64,000 nucleotides of DNA, from NCBI GenBank assembly GCA_037102815.1, contig BTPP01000002.1:2480001-2544000 (forward strand). The letters are read 5' to 3'. The notes beneath the pieces are model-generated. The model was not told the origin of the DNA. It worked only from the letters and a program-made list of their open reading frames with translations, and searched no databases. This stretch comes from Neurospora intermedia. Lineage: Eukaryota; Ascomycota; Sordariomycetes; Sordariales; Sordariaceae. Position 1 is the first letter of the stretch. Each line of letters opens with the position of its first letter. This document shows positions 49,701 through 58,771 of the stretch, in pieces. The position numbers and the translations under genes were made by a program.

Positions 49701-50200
49701 TTGACGCCATGGAGTTTGGTCTTCTTGACACTGGACGGAGCAGAGCCGGGCAAGGAATAAGCGCAACAACAAGCTGCGGGAGGGGAGGAGGATATGATGG
49801 TGGCCATAGCGACCAAGATCCTCGAGACACTGAGTCCTATAGTATGGATGTTGGCTTCACGATACAGACATTACCGTCGCGGAATACCCGACAGAGTCGA
49901 GTAGAAAATGGTTCTGGAGGGTTTCTCGGCATTGACCGTGTTCGTCAAGTTGCCGGCAGTGTGAATGGACCGAACAAGCTTCGGGGTAGAGTAGCAGCAG
50001 TAACAGCTAGATACGAAAATGGAGGAGGTGCAGGAGGAAGCCTGAATGACAGGGCAGGTAGCAGTACCGGTAGTTGGAAGCAGAGAGGGGATCAGGGGAA
50101 GGGGATGAAAGGAACGGAAAGGGGAGAAAGAGCGCGTGAAAGCAAGGACAAGGAAAAGGAGAAGCAATCGGGACGTTGGGCATGGCCGATTTGGTGGTAA
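46759..50200 (+). CDS. Large Ser-rich conserved fungal protein, interrupted by an in-frame TAG
   Basis: Unknown function. Exons 46759-47110, 47226-47885, 47982-48081 and 48166-50200 join in frame to 1048 residues if codon 301 (47774-47776, TAG) is read as an amino acid. Without that it would stop after 300 residues. The region around the TAG reads KALDNGVTSL-stop-AAVQLSTQLSHFS. From memory, related Pezizomycotina proteins have Trp here, as part of a folded region that continues through EYGCLYNLSIGILPTDN, TTLYLGSRLLLLVHVRL and DDLIEDLEYHLG...FLQVRIRYQHSGF. That region crosses three exons, so downstream sequence is clearly still coding. The rest is low-complexity Ser/Arg/Gly, ending in a Lys/Glu-rich stretch and WAWPIWW. 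Either a disabling mutation, a recoded or RNA-edited codon, a short unrecognised intron or a sequence error explains the TAG. An upstream in-frame ATG lies at 46564. Confidence 0.72.
47766..47782 (+). promoter_or_regulatory. Candidate A-to-I RNA-editing hairpin around the in-frame TAG
   Basis: CGC (47769-47771) pairs with GCG (47777-47779) around the loop TATAG. The stem can be extended by a T-G wobble (47768/47780) and, past one mismatch, a C-G pair (47766/47782). The A of the TAG (47775) is in the loop with T at -1 and G at +1. Fungal A-to-I editing in sexual tissue is known to favour this context and to turn UAG into UGG (Trp). That editing happens here is inference. Confidence 0.4.
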
Positions 50201-50384
50201 TGAGAAGACAGGCGGGTTTACGTTGAAGGGAACTAGCATCCATACGTACATGGTAAAAAGTGAATTCATTCCAAGTGTCTATAAAGGAAACCATGCCCTC
50301 TTATGTGTCCGACGGCCATGGCTGTTCTGCCATCGGCTGTGTTGTTCTCACTGAGGGTGCATGTTCAGGACTCGCTGTTGATGA

Positions 50385-51869
50385 CTACTGCTCCATATCC
50401 GGGCTCTGCGGTGCTTGAGCGGACTCTCTTGTATCAAGTTCTAGCCCGGCGGTTCTAGTGCCCGTGCCCTTCTTCCACAACGGCCTCCCGTCATCATCAA
50501 ACTCTGCCCACTGGAAGAATGAGCAGGCCTCTTTGCCCGGCTGATTCCCGGCATGGCACATCCAGAAATACCTGCCCCAATTCTCCCTCTTCTTCTGCAC
50601 CACCCGCAGAATCGTAGGGATTCCGCAAGCGCACCGCGGTGTGTAGCGCGGGTGGAACTCGGGCCGATAATCACGGTACGTGACGTTGATGCGTCGCTTG
50701 CCCGCAATCGGGTGTGGATCGATGGCCTGCGCTGGCGCCACGCAGTGCTTCCACTCCTCTTGCATGTCGGCGTGCATGACGAGGAGGGAGTTGTGCGGGA
50801 GGTGGATGGAGATTTGACCTTCGTTTAGGGAGTCGAGGTTGGCGGCGTTGGACGTGGTGGTACTGGAGTTACCGTCTTGGTCCTTGTCCTTGGGCAAGAT
50901 CCTCCGCACCCGAAACTCCCTTGCCACGCCAAGCGAAAGAGACCCGATGACGGCCCGCGGACCGAGATAAGTCAACTGGTCGCTGTGCCAGCCGACATTC
51001 TGTTCCGGGCCATCGTACAAGTTCACAAACGCCGCGTTGGGCGACCAACGGTCGGGGGACTGGTACTTGAGTTTTTTGCCGCCGTACAGATGGTGAGTCC
51101 GGATGCGCTTCTGGATCTCGTTATTAACGGCGTCCTGCACCAACGGCCGCACTGTTTCCAGCTGAGGTGTCAGGCGGCGGATGTCGGAGAGGCGCGCGCC
51201 ATTGTAGAAGTAGGCCGATTTCTGCTCGGCGAGCTCGTAATCGCTCCCGACAAAGAAGCAGGATGTGTGGGGGCTGGAGACTACGTTATCGAAGAGCTTG
51301 AACGTGGCTTTGCCGAAGGTCTTGGCTTCTTCCAAGAGCTCTACCAAGAGGCTATTGGCGATCGAGGGGGGCAGGAAGTTGTGGATGACGGTGCAAGGAG
51401 TGTGGGTGCTGATGTCGGAGGGGTCGTAGAGATGGAGTGTTGCGCCTTTTCGGGAAAGGAGTTTGGGTTTCTTGGGGATAGTAGTACTAGCACCGCCATG
51501 GTCGCCATCGCCGGTGGTAGATGAAACGGCGAAAGAGCGTAAAGAAGCCTGTGAAGTAATACCTGACGATTTCTTCTTGGCTATTATCTGCCCTGCGCCC
51601 TGGGCGCTTTTCAAAGCCTCCGTGGTGGCTTCCACGGATCCATCGTGGGCGATTAGAAGATCCAGTAACGCATCAGGACCGAAGTCTGGATGCAATGAAG
51701 CAAGTATGGCCAGTTTGATATCGGTTGATTCTCCATCGCCGTCGGGAGTGTTGTCACCAATAGGATTATACAAGGCGGTGATAGTCTGCTTTACTTCTTG
51801 CGTGGTGTCCACGTTTTCCTCCAGCGTCGACTCGGCTTTCCTCTTCCCCCTCGTTATGAACCTGTCCAT
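50385..51869 (-). CDS. AlkB-type 2-oxoglutarate/Fe(II) dioxygenase with CUE and GRF zinc-finger domains
   Basis: Predicted 494-residue nucleic-acid demethylase (ALKBH2/3-like), probably repairing alkylated bases. Single exon; 51869 is the first ATG of the open frame. Domain order: a CUE-like ubiquitin-binding helix bundle at about 51-89 (IKLAILASLHPDFG), the AlkB double-stranded beta-helix at about 150-400, and a zf-GRF motif at about 411-456. Iron ligands are His and Asp in WHSD (about 294-296) and His in EEWKHCV (about 376), and the 2-oxoglutarate arginines are in RRINVTYRDYR. GRF ligands are CAC, MCH and EACSFFQW. The CUE part suggests recruitment to ubiquitin marks, as shown for the human ALKBH3-ASCC3-ASCC2 alkylation repair axis, where CUE lies on ASCC2. 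Diverges from pex7. Confidence 0.92.
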   Translation of the reverse strand: MDRFITRGKRKAESTLEENVDTTQEVKQTITALYNPIGDNTPDGDGESTDIKLAILASLHPDFGPDALLDLLIAHDGSVEATTEALKSAQGAGQIIAKKKSSGITSQASLRSFAVSSTTGDGDHGGASTTIPKKPKLLSRKGATLHLYDPSDISTHTPCTVIHNFLPPSIANSLLVELLEEAKTFGKATFKLFDNVVSSPHTSCFFVGSDYELAEQKSAYFYNGARLSDIRRLTPQLETVRPLVQDAVNNEIQKRIRTHHLYGGKKLKYQSPDRWSPNAAFVNLYDGPEQNVGWHSDQLTYLGPRAVIGSLSLGVAREFRVRRILPKDKDQDGNSSTTTSNAANLDSLNEGQISIHLPHNSLLVMHADMQEEWKHCVAPAQAIDPHPIAGKRRINVTYRDYRPEFHPRYTPRCACGIPTILRVVQKKRENWGRYFWMCHAGNQPGKEACSFFQWAEFDDDGRPLWKKGTGTRTAGLELDTRESAQAPQSPDMEQ

Positions 51870-52599
51870 TGCCACGGCTTAGAGGAAGGAGTACAAAATC
51901 TCGACATGTTGGAGTGTCTGTCACCATGGCCGGGTTCACGCTGGTTAGGTGCGCGTGGGATGAAAGAGAAACATGGATTTGTAATGTTAGACGCGTCTTT
52001 GTTACGAAGAGGAAGGAAGGGGACGTAATTGAGAGTGGCTAAAGACGCGCGGTCACGGGGACAGGACGGTACTTATGTATTTCTAGTGTATACTATATTT
52101 TACGTAACCTGGGGCGACGTCATGGGCAAGCGCTAACACTTAAAGAGTTAGCGAGCACATCCATCCATGCTGTGGGGTTGACGCCGTTACGGCCCGGGGC
52201 TTCCACGCCCGCGGCAGGGGCAACGACGTGCCGACCAGATGGATGCCAGGCGGGCTTCCGGGGTACCCCACTAGTATGTAGCTGACGAGCCGAGGCTTTC
52301 CCCACGGCTTTGTCGCTGTTTGGCGTTCCTCACTTAGTTTTCCAACCCGCTTTCTTTCCATCCCGTCAGAGTGAGTTCTGCCAACACCTACACCCGACGC
52401 CCGTTTCAAAACCCACCGATACTTCTACGTCCAAGCCGTCGCCGTCATTCCAGGTGCAACGCCTCATCTCACGACCGTCGCTGGCAGATTCATCAGGCTG
52501 TGCACCACTCACGTCGGCGAAGAGGTCGCGCGCCCTTTGCAACGCCAACTTACAGAGACCTCCTCATGGGCAGCACATGACAAGCCCACGTTTCTCAAC
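51870..52599. promoter_or_regulatory. Divergent promoter interval of the AlkB-type gene and pex7
   Basis: Start codons of the two genes point away from each other across 730 bp. No separate gene supported; the plus-strand frame at 52310-52744 overlaps the pex7 start in another frame and has no domain. Confidence 0.55.
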
Positions 52600-53793
52600 A
52601 TGGCGTCCATGCTGGAATTTCGTACCCCGGGCTACAATCCTTACGCCGTCAAGTACTCCCCATACTACGACTCACGTCTTGCTGTCGCCACTGCCGCCAA
52701 CTATGGCATCGTCGGCAACGGTCGCCTCTTCTGCCTCGGCCTGAGCGCAGCCGGCGTCCAGTGCGAGAAGACCTTTGAGACAAACGATGCCCAATACGAT
52801 CTTGCCTGGTCGGAGCTCAACGAGAACCAGCTCATTGTCGCTTGCGGCGATGGCTCCATCAAGCTCTTCGACCTGGGGGTGGAGAACTTCCCTGTCATGA
52901 ACTTCCACGAACACAAGCGGGAAACGTTTTCGGTTTGCTGGAATCCCGTCACCAAGGACAGCTTCATCTCGAGTTCCTGGGATGGCACCGTCAAAGTTGT
53001 ATGTGCTCATCTCTTGTGTTCCTCCTACCTTCCATCGTAGCATCATGGCCGATCGACTTGCGCGCGCTGGCTTACCATCCTCCTACTTTGTCTTCAGTGG
53101 TCCCCCACGCGCAACGCCTCCCTCAAGACCCTCCCCATTGGTTGCTGCACCTACAGCACCTCCTACTGCCCCTCGAACCCTGCCCTCGTCTCCGCCGTCT
53201 CCGCCGACTCTTCCCTGCGCATCTTCGACCTGCGCACGCCCGTATCGGCCAAGTACCACCTGACCAACGTGATCCCCGTGCACGCGCCGGCCACGGGCGG
53301 GTCGGGTTACTCGCGCCTTGCCGACGGTTCCATCTACTCGGGCACGGTGCCGAACGAAGTCCTGACGCACGACTGGAACAAATACAACGACACGGTGATC
53401 GCCACGGCGGGCGTCGATCGCGTCATACGCACGTTCGATATCCGCAACCCGGCCGGCGGTCCCCTGGCGCTCATGACAGGCCACGAGTACGCGGTCCGCC
53501 GCGTTGCGTGGAGCCCGCACGCCAGCGACATCTTGGCGAGCGCCAGCTACGACATGAGCGTGCGCGTGTGGACGGACGGATCCACGATGCCGCAGCACGT
53601 TCAGCCACCGGTACCGAGCGGGCGCCAGCCTGACACTGTCCGTGCGGGAACTCAGTTGGGCCTTATGAACAGGCATACTGAGTTTGTTACGGGCGTGGAT
53701 TGGTGTTTGTTCGGTGCAGGCGGTTGGTGCGCGTCGGCCGGCTGGGACGAGAGAGTGCTACTCTGGGATGCTGCGTCCCTGTTGCGTGGATGA
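52600..53793 (+). CDS. pex7: Peroxisomal targeting signal 2 receptor PEX7 (WD40)
   Basis: WD40-repeat receptor of 364 residues that carries PTS2 proteins to peroxisomes. Exons 52600-52998 and 53098-53793, joined in phase 0 between VKV and WSPTRNASL. The start MASMLEFRTPGYNPYAVKYSPYYDSRLAVA matches the PEX7 N-terminus (FRTPGYNGYAVQYSPF type). WD repeats are visible at DLAWSELNENQLIVACGDGSIKLFD, SVCWNPVTKDSFISSSWDGTVKVW, LVSAVSADSSLRIFD, VIATAGVDRVIRTFD, VAWSPHASDILASASYDMSVRVW and VDWCLFGAGGWCASAGWDERVLLWD. These give six clear repeats, with the N-terminal strand completing the propeller. Two upstream in-frame codons exist, but the ATG at 52600 with context CAACATGG best fits the family. Diverges from the AlkB-type gene. 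Confidence 0.94.
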
Positions 53794-54497
53794 AGAAGCA
53801 GGTTGTCTGAAAGAGGTGAGACAACGTATCTGAGTTAATTGCTCAGGCGAATTTATGTGGCAAACTGCCCCATAGTAAAGGAGTGGAAGATATGAGGGCA
53901 AAATCAAGACCGATCGACTATCGGCTGCTGAGAATCATTACATGCACAAAAGCGCCCCCAGCTGCGCAGCGATACCCCGGGGAGTTTGTACGTCTAAAAG
54001 GCGACATTATACGAATAGAACAGACATGGTGTCAGTGGATAGGGGACTTGACCAAACGTGTTCCTTGGCTGGAGCTCCCGAAAGAGGGGGATTATATTGA
54101 CCGTCCCGACGCAAGGGTCGATCAGTATGAGGGGAGGGGAGGGGAAGAGACGGAAAATAATTTGTATGAAGCATCTACAGGATTAGGACAACAGTATACC
54201 ATGACTCGAAATGACGGCAAGCTTAACCCTCTACCATTAGTATCGCCATGCGTTGAAACGTCTTGTACCAGTGTATCAAAGAAACGTAGTTAACTGAAGT
54301 ATACATATTATTAGTCCATGACTATCTCTCGAGTATTACCGATACATCTGGTGTCTCATCATCCCCGTTTGTGATGTAATATCCAATCTCTCCCATTTGG
54401 CTTGGATCTTCTCAATCTTATCTCCTGCACCCCTTCCACTTATAGAATTTCTAGAGGGATTCCCCGACATGGCTGCAGACTCAACATTCTCGGAAAC
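53794..54497. other. Intergenic region between convergent genes
   Basis: 3' flanks of pex7 (plus) and of the SigF-like gene (minus). An open frame at 53883-54293 has no domain and lies where a 3' UTR is expected. Confidence 0.55.
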
Positions 54498-55616
54498 TCA
54501 CGTCCACTTTGGCTTTCCGCCTCCCTCCCTCCTAATCCCAATAGCCCTGATCAACGGCTCAAATAGTACCACGCCAACCACGCACAAGATCGAGTTCCAC
54601 ACCTGAATGGCATACCACACCCACGCTCCCGGACTCGAGAACACAAATTTGAGCCAGTCGTTCACCTGGTAAAAGTCTTCCTGCTTGGTGATTAGGTACC
54701 GCTTGCTGTTGTTACCTTCATTGAAACCGTCGACTAGTCTCTGTGCTTCCCCGCTTGCTCGAGCAGAAGCCACGGGGGCGTTCTCAACAGCAACAGGGTT
54801 GCTTGGGTTGGGCGGGTGAGCCATGGGGATCCCCTCCTCCGTCTTCTCTGGTGTGGCGTCGCCGGCGGCTACCGAGGCGTAGCTGGGTCCTTCTAGGGAG
54901 TCTGAGTGGTCTGAGTCGTTGTCGGTAACTTGTTGTTTTGCCAAGGCGTTGTTGTTCTCGCTGAGAAGACGGCGGCACGGGTTTCTGGACTTGTTATAAT
55001 TATTCTTGAACTCGTCTTCCGAGACGAGGTGAAGGACTGTGACGAGGCGGACAGGGGCTTTGTGAAGGGGGAGAAACCATATGGTGAAGGTTTGGGCGAC
55101 GTTGACGTAGAGAAGGGAAGATTTTTGGTCAAAGACTGGATAGTGGCAGAATTCATTAGTTATTAGAGCTTTTATCTAGGGCAGTGGTTTGCATGCTGAT
55201 GTGGAGAGATGCACTTACCGGCTGATTCGACTTCGATATCAATCTTGGGGCTCAGAATCTTGTACCTGGAAGTACACTTTTAGTTTGATGTTCCTGGTTG
55301 TACATATTGGCGCATGGCATAAGGCCAAGGACATAGCATACCACTTATAGATGTACTGGATGATCTCTCGAGAATTCAGAAGGCCGTATCGGGGAATGTA
55401 GATGTTGTCGAAATGGGGAACGCGGCAGAAGGGGTGGACGAACGACGCCGACGGCGTGAAGTAACGACTAAGGGTTTCTTCTTGTTCTTGAGGGCTTCCC
55501 TGGCAAAGGGTGCCAATGACTCGGCGGATGTCCTTCACTGTTGTTTTGGTTAATCATCATCGAGTTCCGTACTGCTTTCTCCGCAGCCCAAATTGGTGCT
55601 CACCTGGATGCTCCAT
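54498..55616 (-). CDS. SigF-like NTF2-like-domain membrane protein
   Basis: Fungal protein of 297 residues with an NTF2-like fold, annotated elsewhere as SigF-like; molecular function unknown. Exons 55616-55604, 55537-55342, 55265-55219 and 55135-54498. The first coding exon is only 13 nt (MEHP) and joins KDIRRVIGTLCQGSPQEQEE, which gives the family's usual start. Conserved stretches: YFTPSASFVHPFCRVPHF, NSREIIQYIYKWYKILSPKIDIEVESA and LYVNVAQTFTIWFLPLHKAPVRL. After a variable linker comes QEDFYQVNDWLKFVF and a hydrophobic C-terminal segment (WVWYAIQVWNSILCVVGVVLF), a membrane anchor. All four joins keep frame. Adjacent minus-strand genes are separated by ordinary gaps, so no operon-like link is implied. 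Confidence 0.82.
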
Positions 55617-56565
55617 GTCGTGTGGTAGTACTTGCAATTGCTGCACCGGAGTTGTGGTATACGAAGACGGGTCTGTGGATTGATTACAGAACAGAGTATC
55701 GCCTTGAGCGGTTATATAAGTATATCCTGCAAACAATAAGAAGTTGATTCCGCATGACCTAATAAGCAATTTTCACATGAAAGGTAGGTCAACTCACTGG
55801 TGATGTCATTGAAAACATGGTGGAGAATTGGGCTTATTGGTTCGTCGGAATGCGCCAATCCAGCATATTGCGCGGGGATCTCGGTGGGTAATCTGCCGCC
55901 CTGTTAGGCATGGCGGGAACGGGACAGGGGCGTCGGCATTTGCCTGTGTCAAGGGAAGTCGAGCCGTTAAATACCTACATAGGGCAGCTGCATTGCAGCG
56001 CATGTGAATCATGTAAGTGCCCTACCCATCGTTAGGTAGGTAGGTTTACTCAATACAGTAGCACCACATTGTGCGAGACCAGGGAATGAGCAGAAACATT
56101 GAATGTTCCACCTATATACCAATGTCGATAGAGCTACATACTGTGTACTGAAATTCCAAGAGCAGATGAAAGATAGGCGATGCGCTCAAGACCCGCAATA
56201 TCGATTCAAATGTCCCACTCCACTCGAAGGATACAACTCCCCGCAACCATAATGTACTGTGTACATACTAGCTACACATGTGGCACATGACGAAGAATAC
56301 GGGAAATATACAAGATTTCAATCCTAAGGACTTGAAGTATTGGCAGTCTCCCAAGATCGTGTTTAGCCAAGAGTCTGGAGTGCACAATATCCAGTATCTC
56401 TTATACGGGTCTCAGTGCGTGCTTTCATCCAATCTCTCGAAACAAGTCGGATCCGTTGCAGAACTTATAGCTTGAAAGTCATTCCAAGCCTAGACCATCC
56501 AACAGGTTACATAACCATGCATCGCCCACTTCGTCGTATCGTGTTACACAAAGCCTCGTTCCTCA
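55617..56565. other. Intergenic region
   Basis: Promoter of the SigF-like gene and 3' flank of the next minus-strand gene. A TAGGTAGGTAGG run lies at about 56034-56045. Nothing else supported. Confidence 0.55.
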
Positions 56566-57645
56566 TCACTCCCCATGTCGACCAATACTCCTCGACCTCC
56601 TTAGCTCCCTCAACGGCTCATCCCCGCCCGCAAACTCACCTGGCCGAATGTCGCGATATCCTGAGCTCCTCCTCCGTCTCGGCGGCCCGGGAGGCGACGA
56701 CACACTGCTCACATCCTCCTCGACCACAATCCTCTCTCTCTCATGAGGATGCGAAGGCTCCGAGGATTCCACCACAATCGGCCCTCTTTCCGGCGGTGAC
56801 CGTGATCTCGCCGTCCTCGATCGCCTCCTCGTGCCCCTCCTCCTCTCCTCGACTACAATCCGCTCCGCAACCGCTTGTCCATGGCCATGTCCCTGTCCTA
56901 TCGGCCGCGATTGGTGCCGCTCCTCCAGGATAATACCGTCGCCATGTCCATGTCCGTGAGCATCGCCAGACCTACCCCGGCGATCCGTACGGCTTGTTTT
57001 GGTCCTGCGGATCTCCACCGTTTCTCCCCCGTCACCAGCCGAGGACGTAGACCGTGATCGGCGCCTGCTGCTCCTCCGATGCTTGTGCATACCACTGCGG
57101 ACACCACCGTCAGCTTCGCTGTGTTGTGAAGAGCGATAGTGGTGCCGACTCCGCCGAGTCACTACCGACGCGGTTCCTCCGGATTCGCTGATTGCTGCTG
57201 AGTAACCGCCTAGGTTGATGCATGTGTAGATGAGGAAGAGGATCAGGATGAAGCCGGCGACGGCGCCGAGGGTGATGCCCACCACAGCTCCTGGAGACGG
57301 ACTCGAGTAGAGTGCACCGTAGTAAGCTGGGATTGTGGAGGTTTCGGCGTATTGTCGCGGGAGTGCACGAGTGGATAGTGAGTTCTCGGAGAGGTGGGGT
57401 CCTTCGATTGCAAGTGTTGTTGATGGATCTCCTGCGTCTGCGAAGGCTGCTATCCTGGCTACCTGGTCGTGTGCCGACACAGGGATTTCCTCCCAGTTCT
57501 CATCAAGATGCAAAGTTGATTTCGGGGCTGGATCGCGTTTATATATTGGCGTTGAAAGCTCCAGAAACTCTTTGACAACGGAGTCGAAATCGCCTTTTTG
57601 CGCTATTGCATCGCGTTGGTGCGAAATTCGTTTCATTGGCGCCAT
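56566..57645 (-). CDS. Single-pass membrane protein with Arg/Ser- and His/Gly-rich tail
   Basis: Predicted 359-residue protein; family not recognised. Single exon. The frame is open to 57708, but the first ATG is at 57645 (MAPMKRISH). Residues 1-110 are polar and could lie outside the membrane. One strong transmembrane segment (VVGITLGAVAGFILILFLIYTCI) at about 120-142 follows a short Ser/Pro-rich linker and is Gly/Ala-rich like many fungal wall-sensor and mid-type proteins. The cytoplasmic part is highly basic: SRHHYRSS, HRRSSRRRSRSTSS, a HGHGHGDG cluster, repeated IVVEE units (about five similar I-V/L-E-E stretches) and a final RRSRSIGRHGE. No signal peptide is visible. The repeated IVVEE blocks and RS-like repeats suggest a disordered interaction tail. 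Confidence that it is expressed rests on its intact frame and strong composition pattern. Confidence 0.7.
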   Translation of the reverse strand: MAPMKRISHQRDAIAQKGDFDSVVKEFLELSTPIYKRDPAPKSTLHLDENWEEIPVSAHDQVARIAAFADAGDPSTTLAIEGPHLSENSLSTRALPRQYAETSTIPAYYGALYSSPSPGAVVGITLGAVAGFILILFLIYTCINLGGYSAAISESGGTASVVTRRSRHHYRSSQHSEADGGVRSGMHKHRRSSRRRSRSTSSAGDGGETVEIRRTKTSRTDRRGRSGDAHGHGHGDGIILEERHQSRPIGQGHGHGQAVAERIVVEERRRGTRRRSRTARSRSPPERGPIVVESSEPSHPHERERIVVEEDVSSVSSPPGPPRRRRSSGYRDIRPGEFAGGDEPLRELRRSRSIGRHGE

Positions 57646-58771
57646 CTGGACGGTTAACCCGGCTGACGAAGAGGTTAGGCAGTAGGTCAGGCTCTCAAGG
57701 GTGCGCACTCAGTGGTGATTGTTCGTCTCGTTCTAATCCTTCGGTCTCGTCCGTTATTAAGCCCAATGCTTCGATCCAGCTCTCGCGTCCGTGGCAGGCG
57801 GACAAGCCGAGACGCGCAACTGCCACTGGCTTTCAGTCTCGAAACCAGCTCTCAAGCGTACGGTTGCGACACGAGCAAGGGTAGCAGAAATTGTGACGAC
57901 CCAAAGAGAGGACCACTCAAGTGCGATGGAAAGAACCCCCTGGGATTATCGACAGAGAATAGATGTTCGAGGGGAAATTCTCTAGTTTGCCTTGTGATGG
58001 AAGTGATGATCCAGTTGCTGTTACACCCAGACACCTGCACTGCTTGATGCCACACAAACTGAATGGCTCGGTTGGTCGCAGATACACCTCTTTGGCCTAT
58101 CGGCTCCCTTCAAGCTGCTGAAGCTTTCAGCCCAGCGTTTTCGGCCGCGCACAGCAATTCTGCGACGGGAGATCGGGTATGCAGCCAACAGAGGAAATAA
58201 TGATGCAAGCTGGACTGCTGGGCGACGACGATAGCAGGATTGTTCAACAACTAGGCATGACACGGCCTGATATTCCCGCTTACAAACTTGACGATGTTTT
58301 TGAGGCCTTTGTTGATTACAGCCGAGGACGCGAGCATTCCATCACGATAAGGGAGAAAGAAAGAGCGCGAGGATTTCGCAAGATGGAAGAGTACCTTCGC
58401 AGCACAGTTGTCGTGATGTGGCAGAGTGGAGAGCTTCCTGTCTGCTGTGGGAGGCTGGGGATGCGCCATCGGACCAGGGTTATCATCGATTCGGCAGGGG
58501 TAAGCCGAAGCGCCAAGAATCGCATGACTGTGTAGTAACAGTGAACAGCCTTGAACCAGTCAGAGGAAATGACTCGGGAATTTCACATGGAGTGTCATCA
58601 CGAGGAAGAAAAGACCGTGGCGATCTTAAGACTTCAATCAATTCAAGCTAAGGGTAGTGTGTAATTTCTGGGCCATAGCGGGCAAACAACAATGTTGTTT
58701 TAAGGTCGTGTTGTGGCTGCGTGCCAACTTTCCCAATCATGTTCCAAACTCCAGCATTGCTGTCGTGACAC
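57646..58771. other. Intergenic region
   Basis: Promoter of the membrane protein gene and 3' flank of tsc1. A plus-strand open frame at 58179-58535 (118 codons) contains a hydrophilic, charged sequence without any domain I recognise; it is not called. Confidence 0.5.

Noticed and set aside
53883-54293. 136-codon open frame after pex7
   Set aside because: Sits where the pex7 3' UTR is expected and shows no domain.
58179-58535. 118-codon plus-strand open frame between the membrane-protein gene and tsc1
   Set aside because: Charged and free of low complexity, so not impossible, but there is no family match and no supporting signal.
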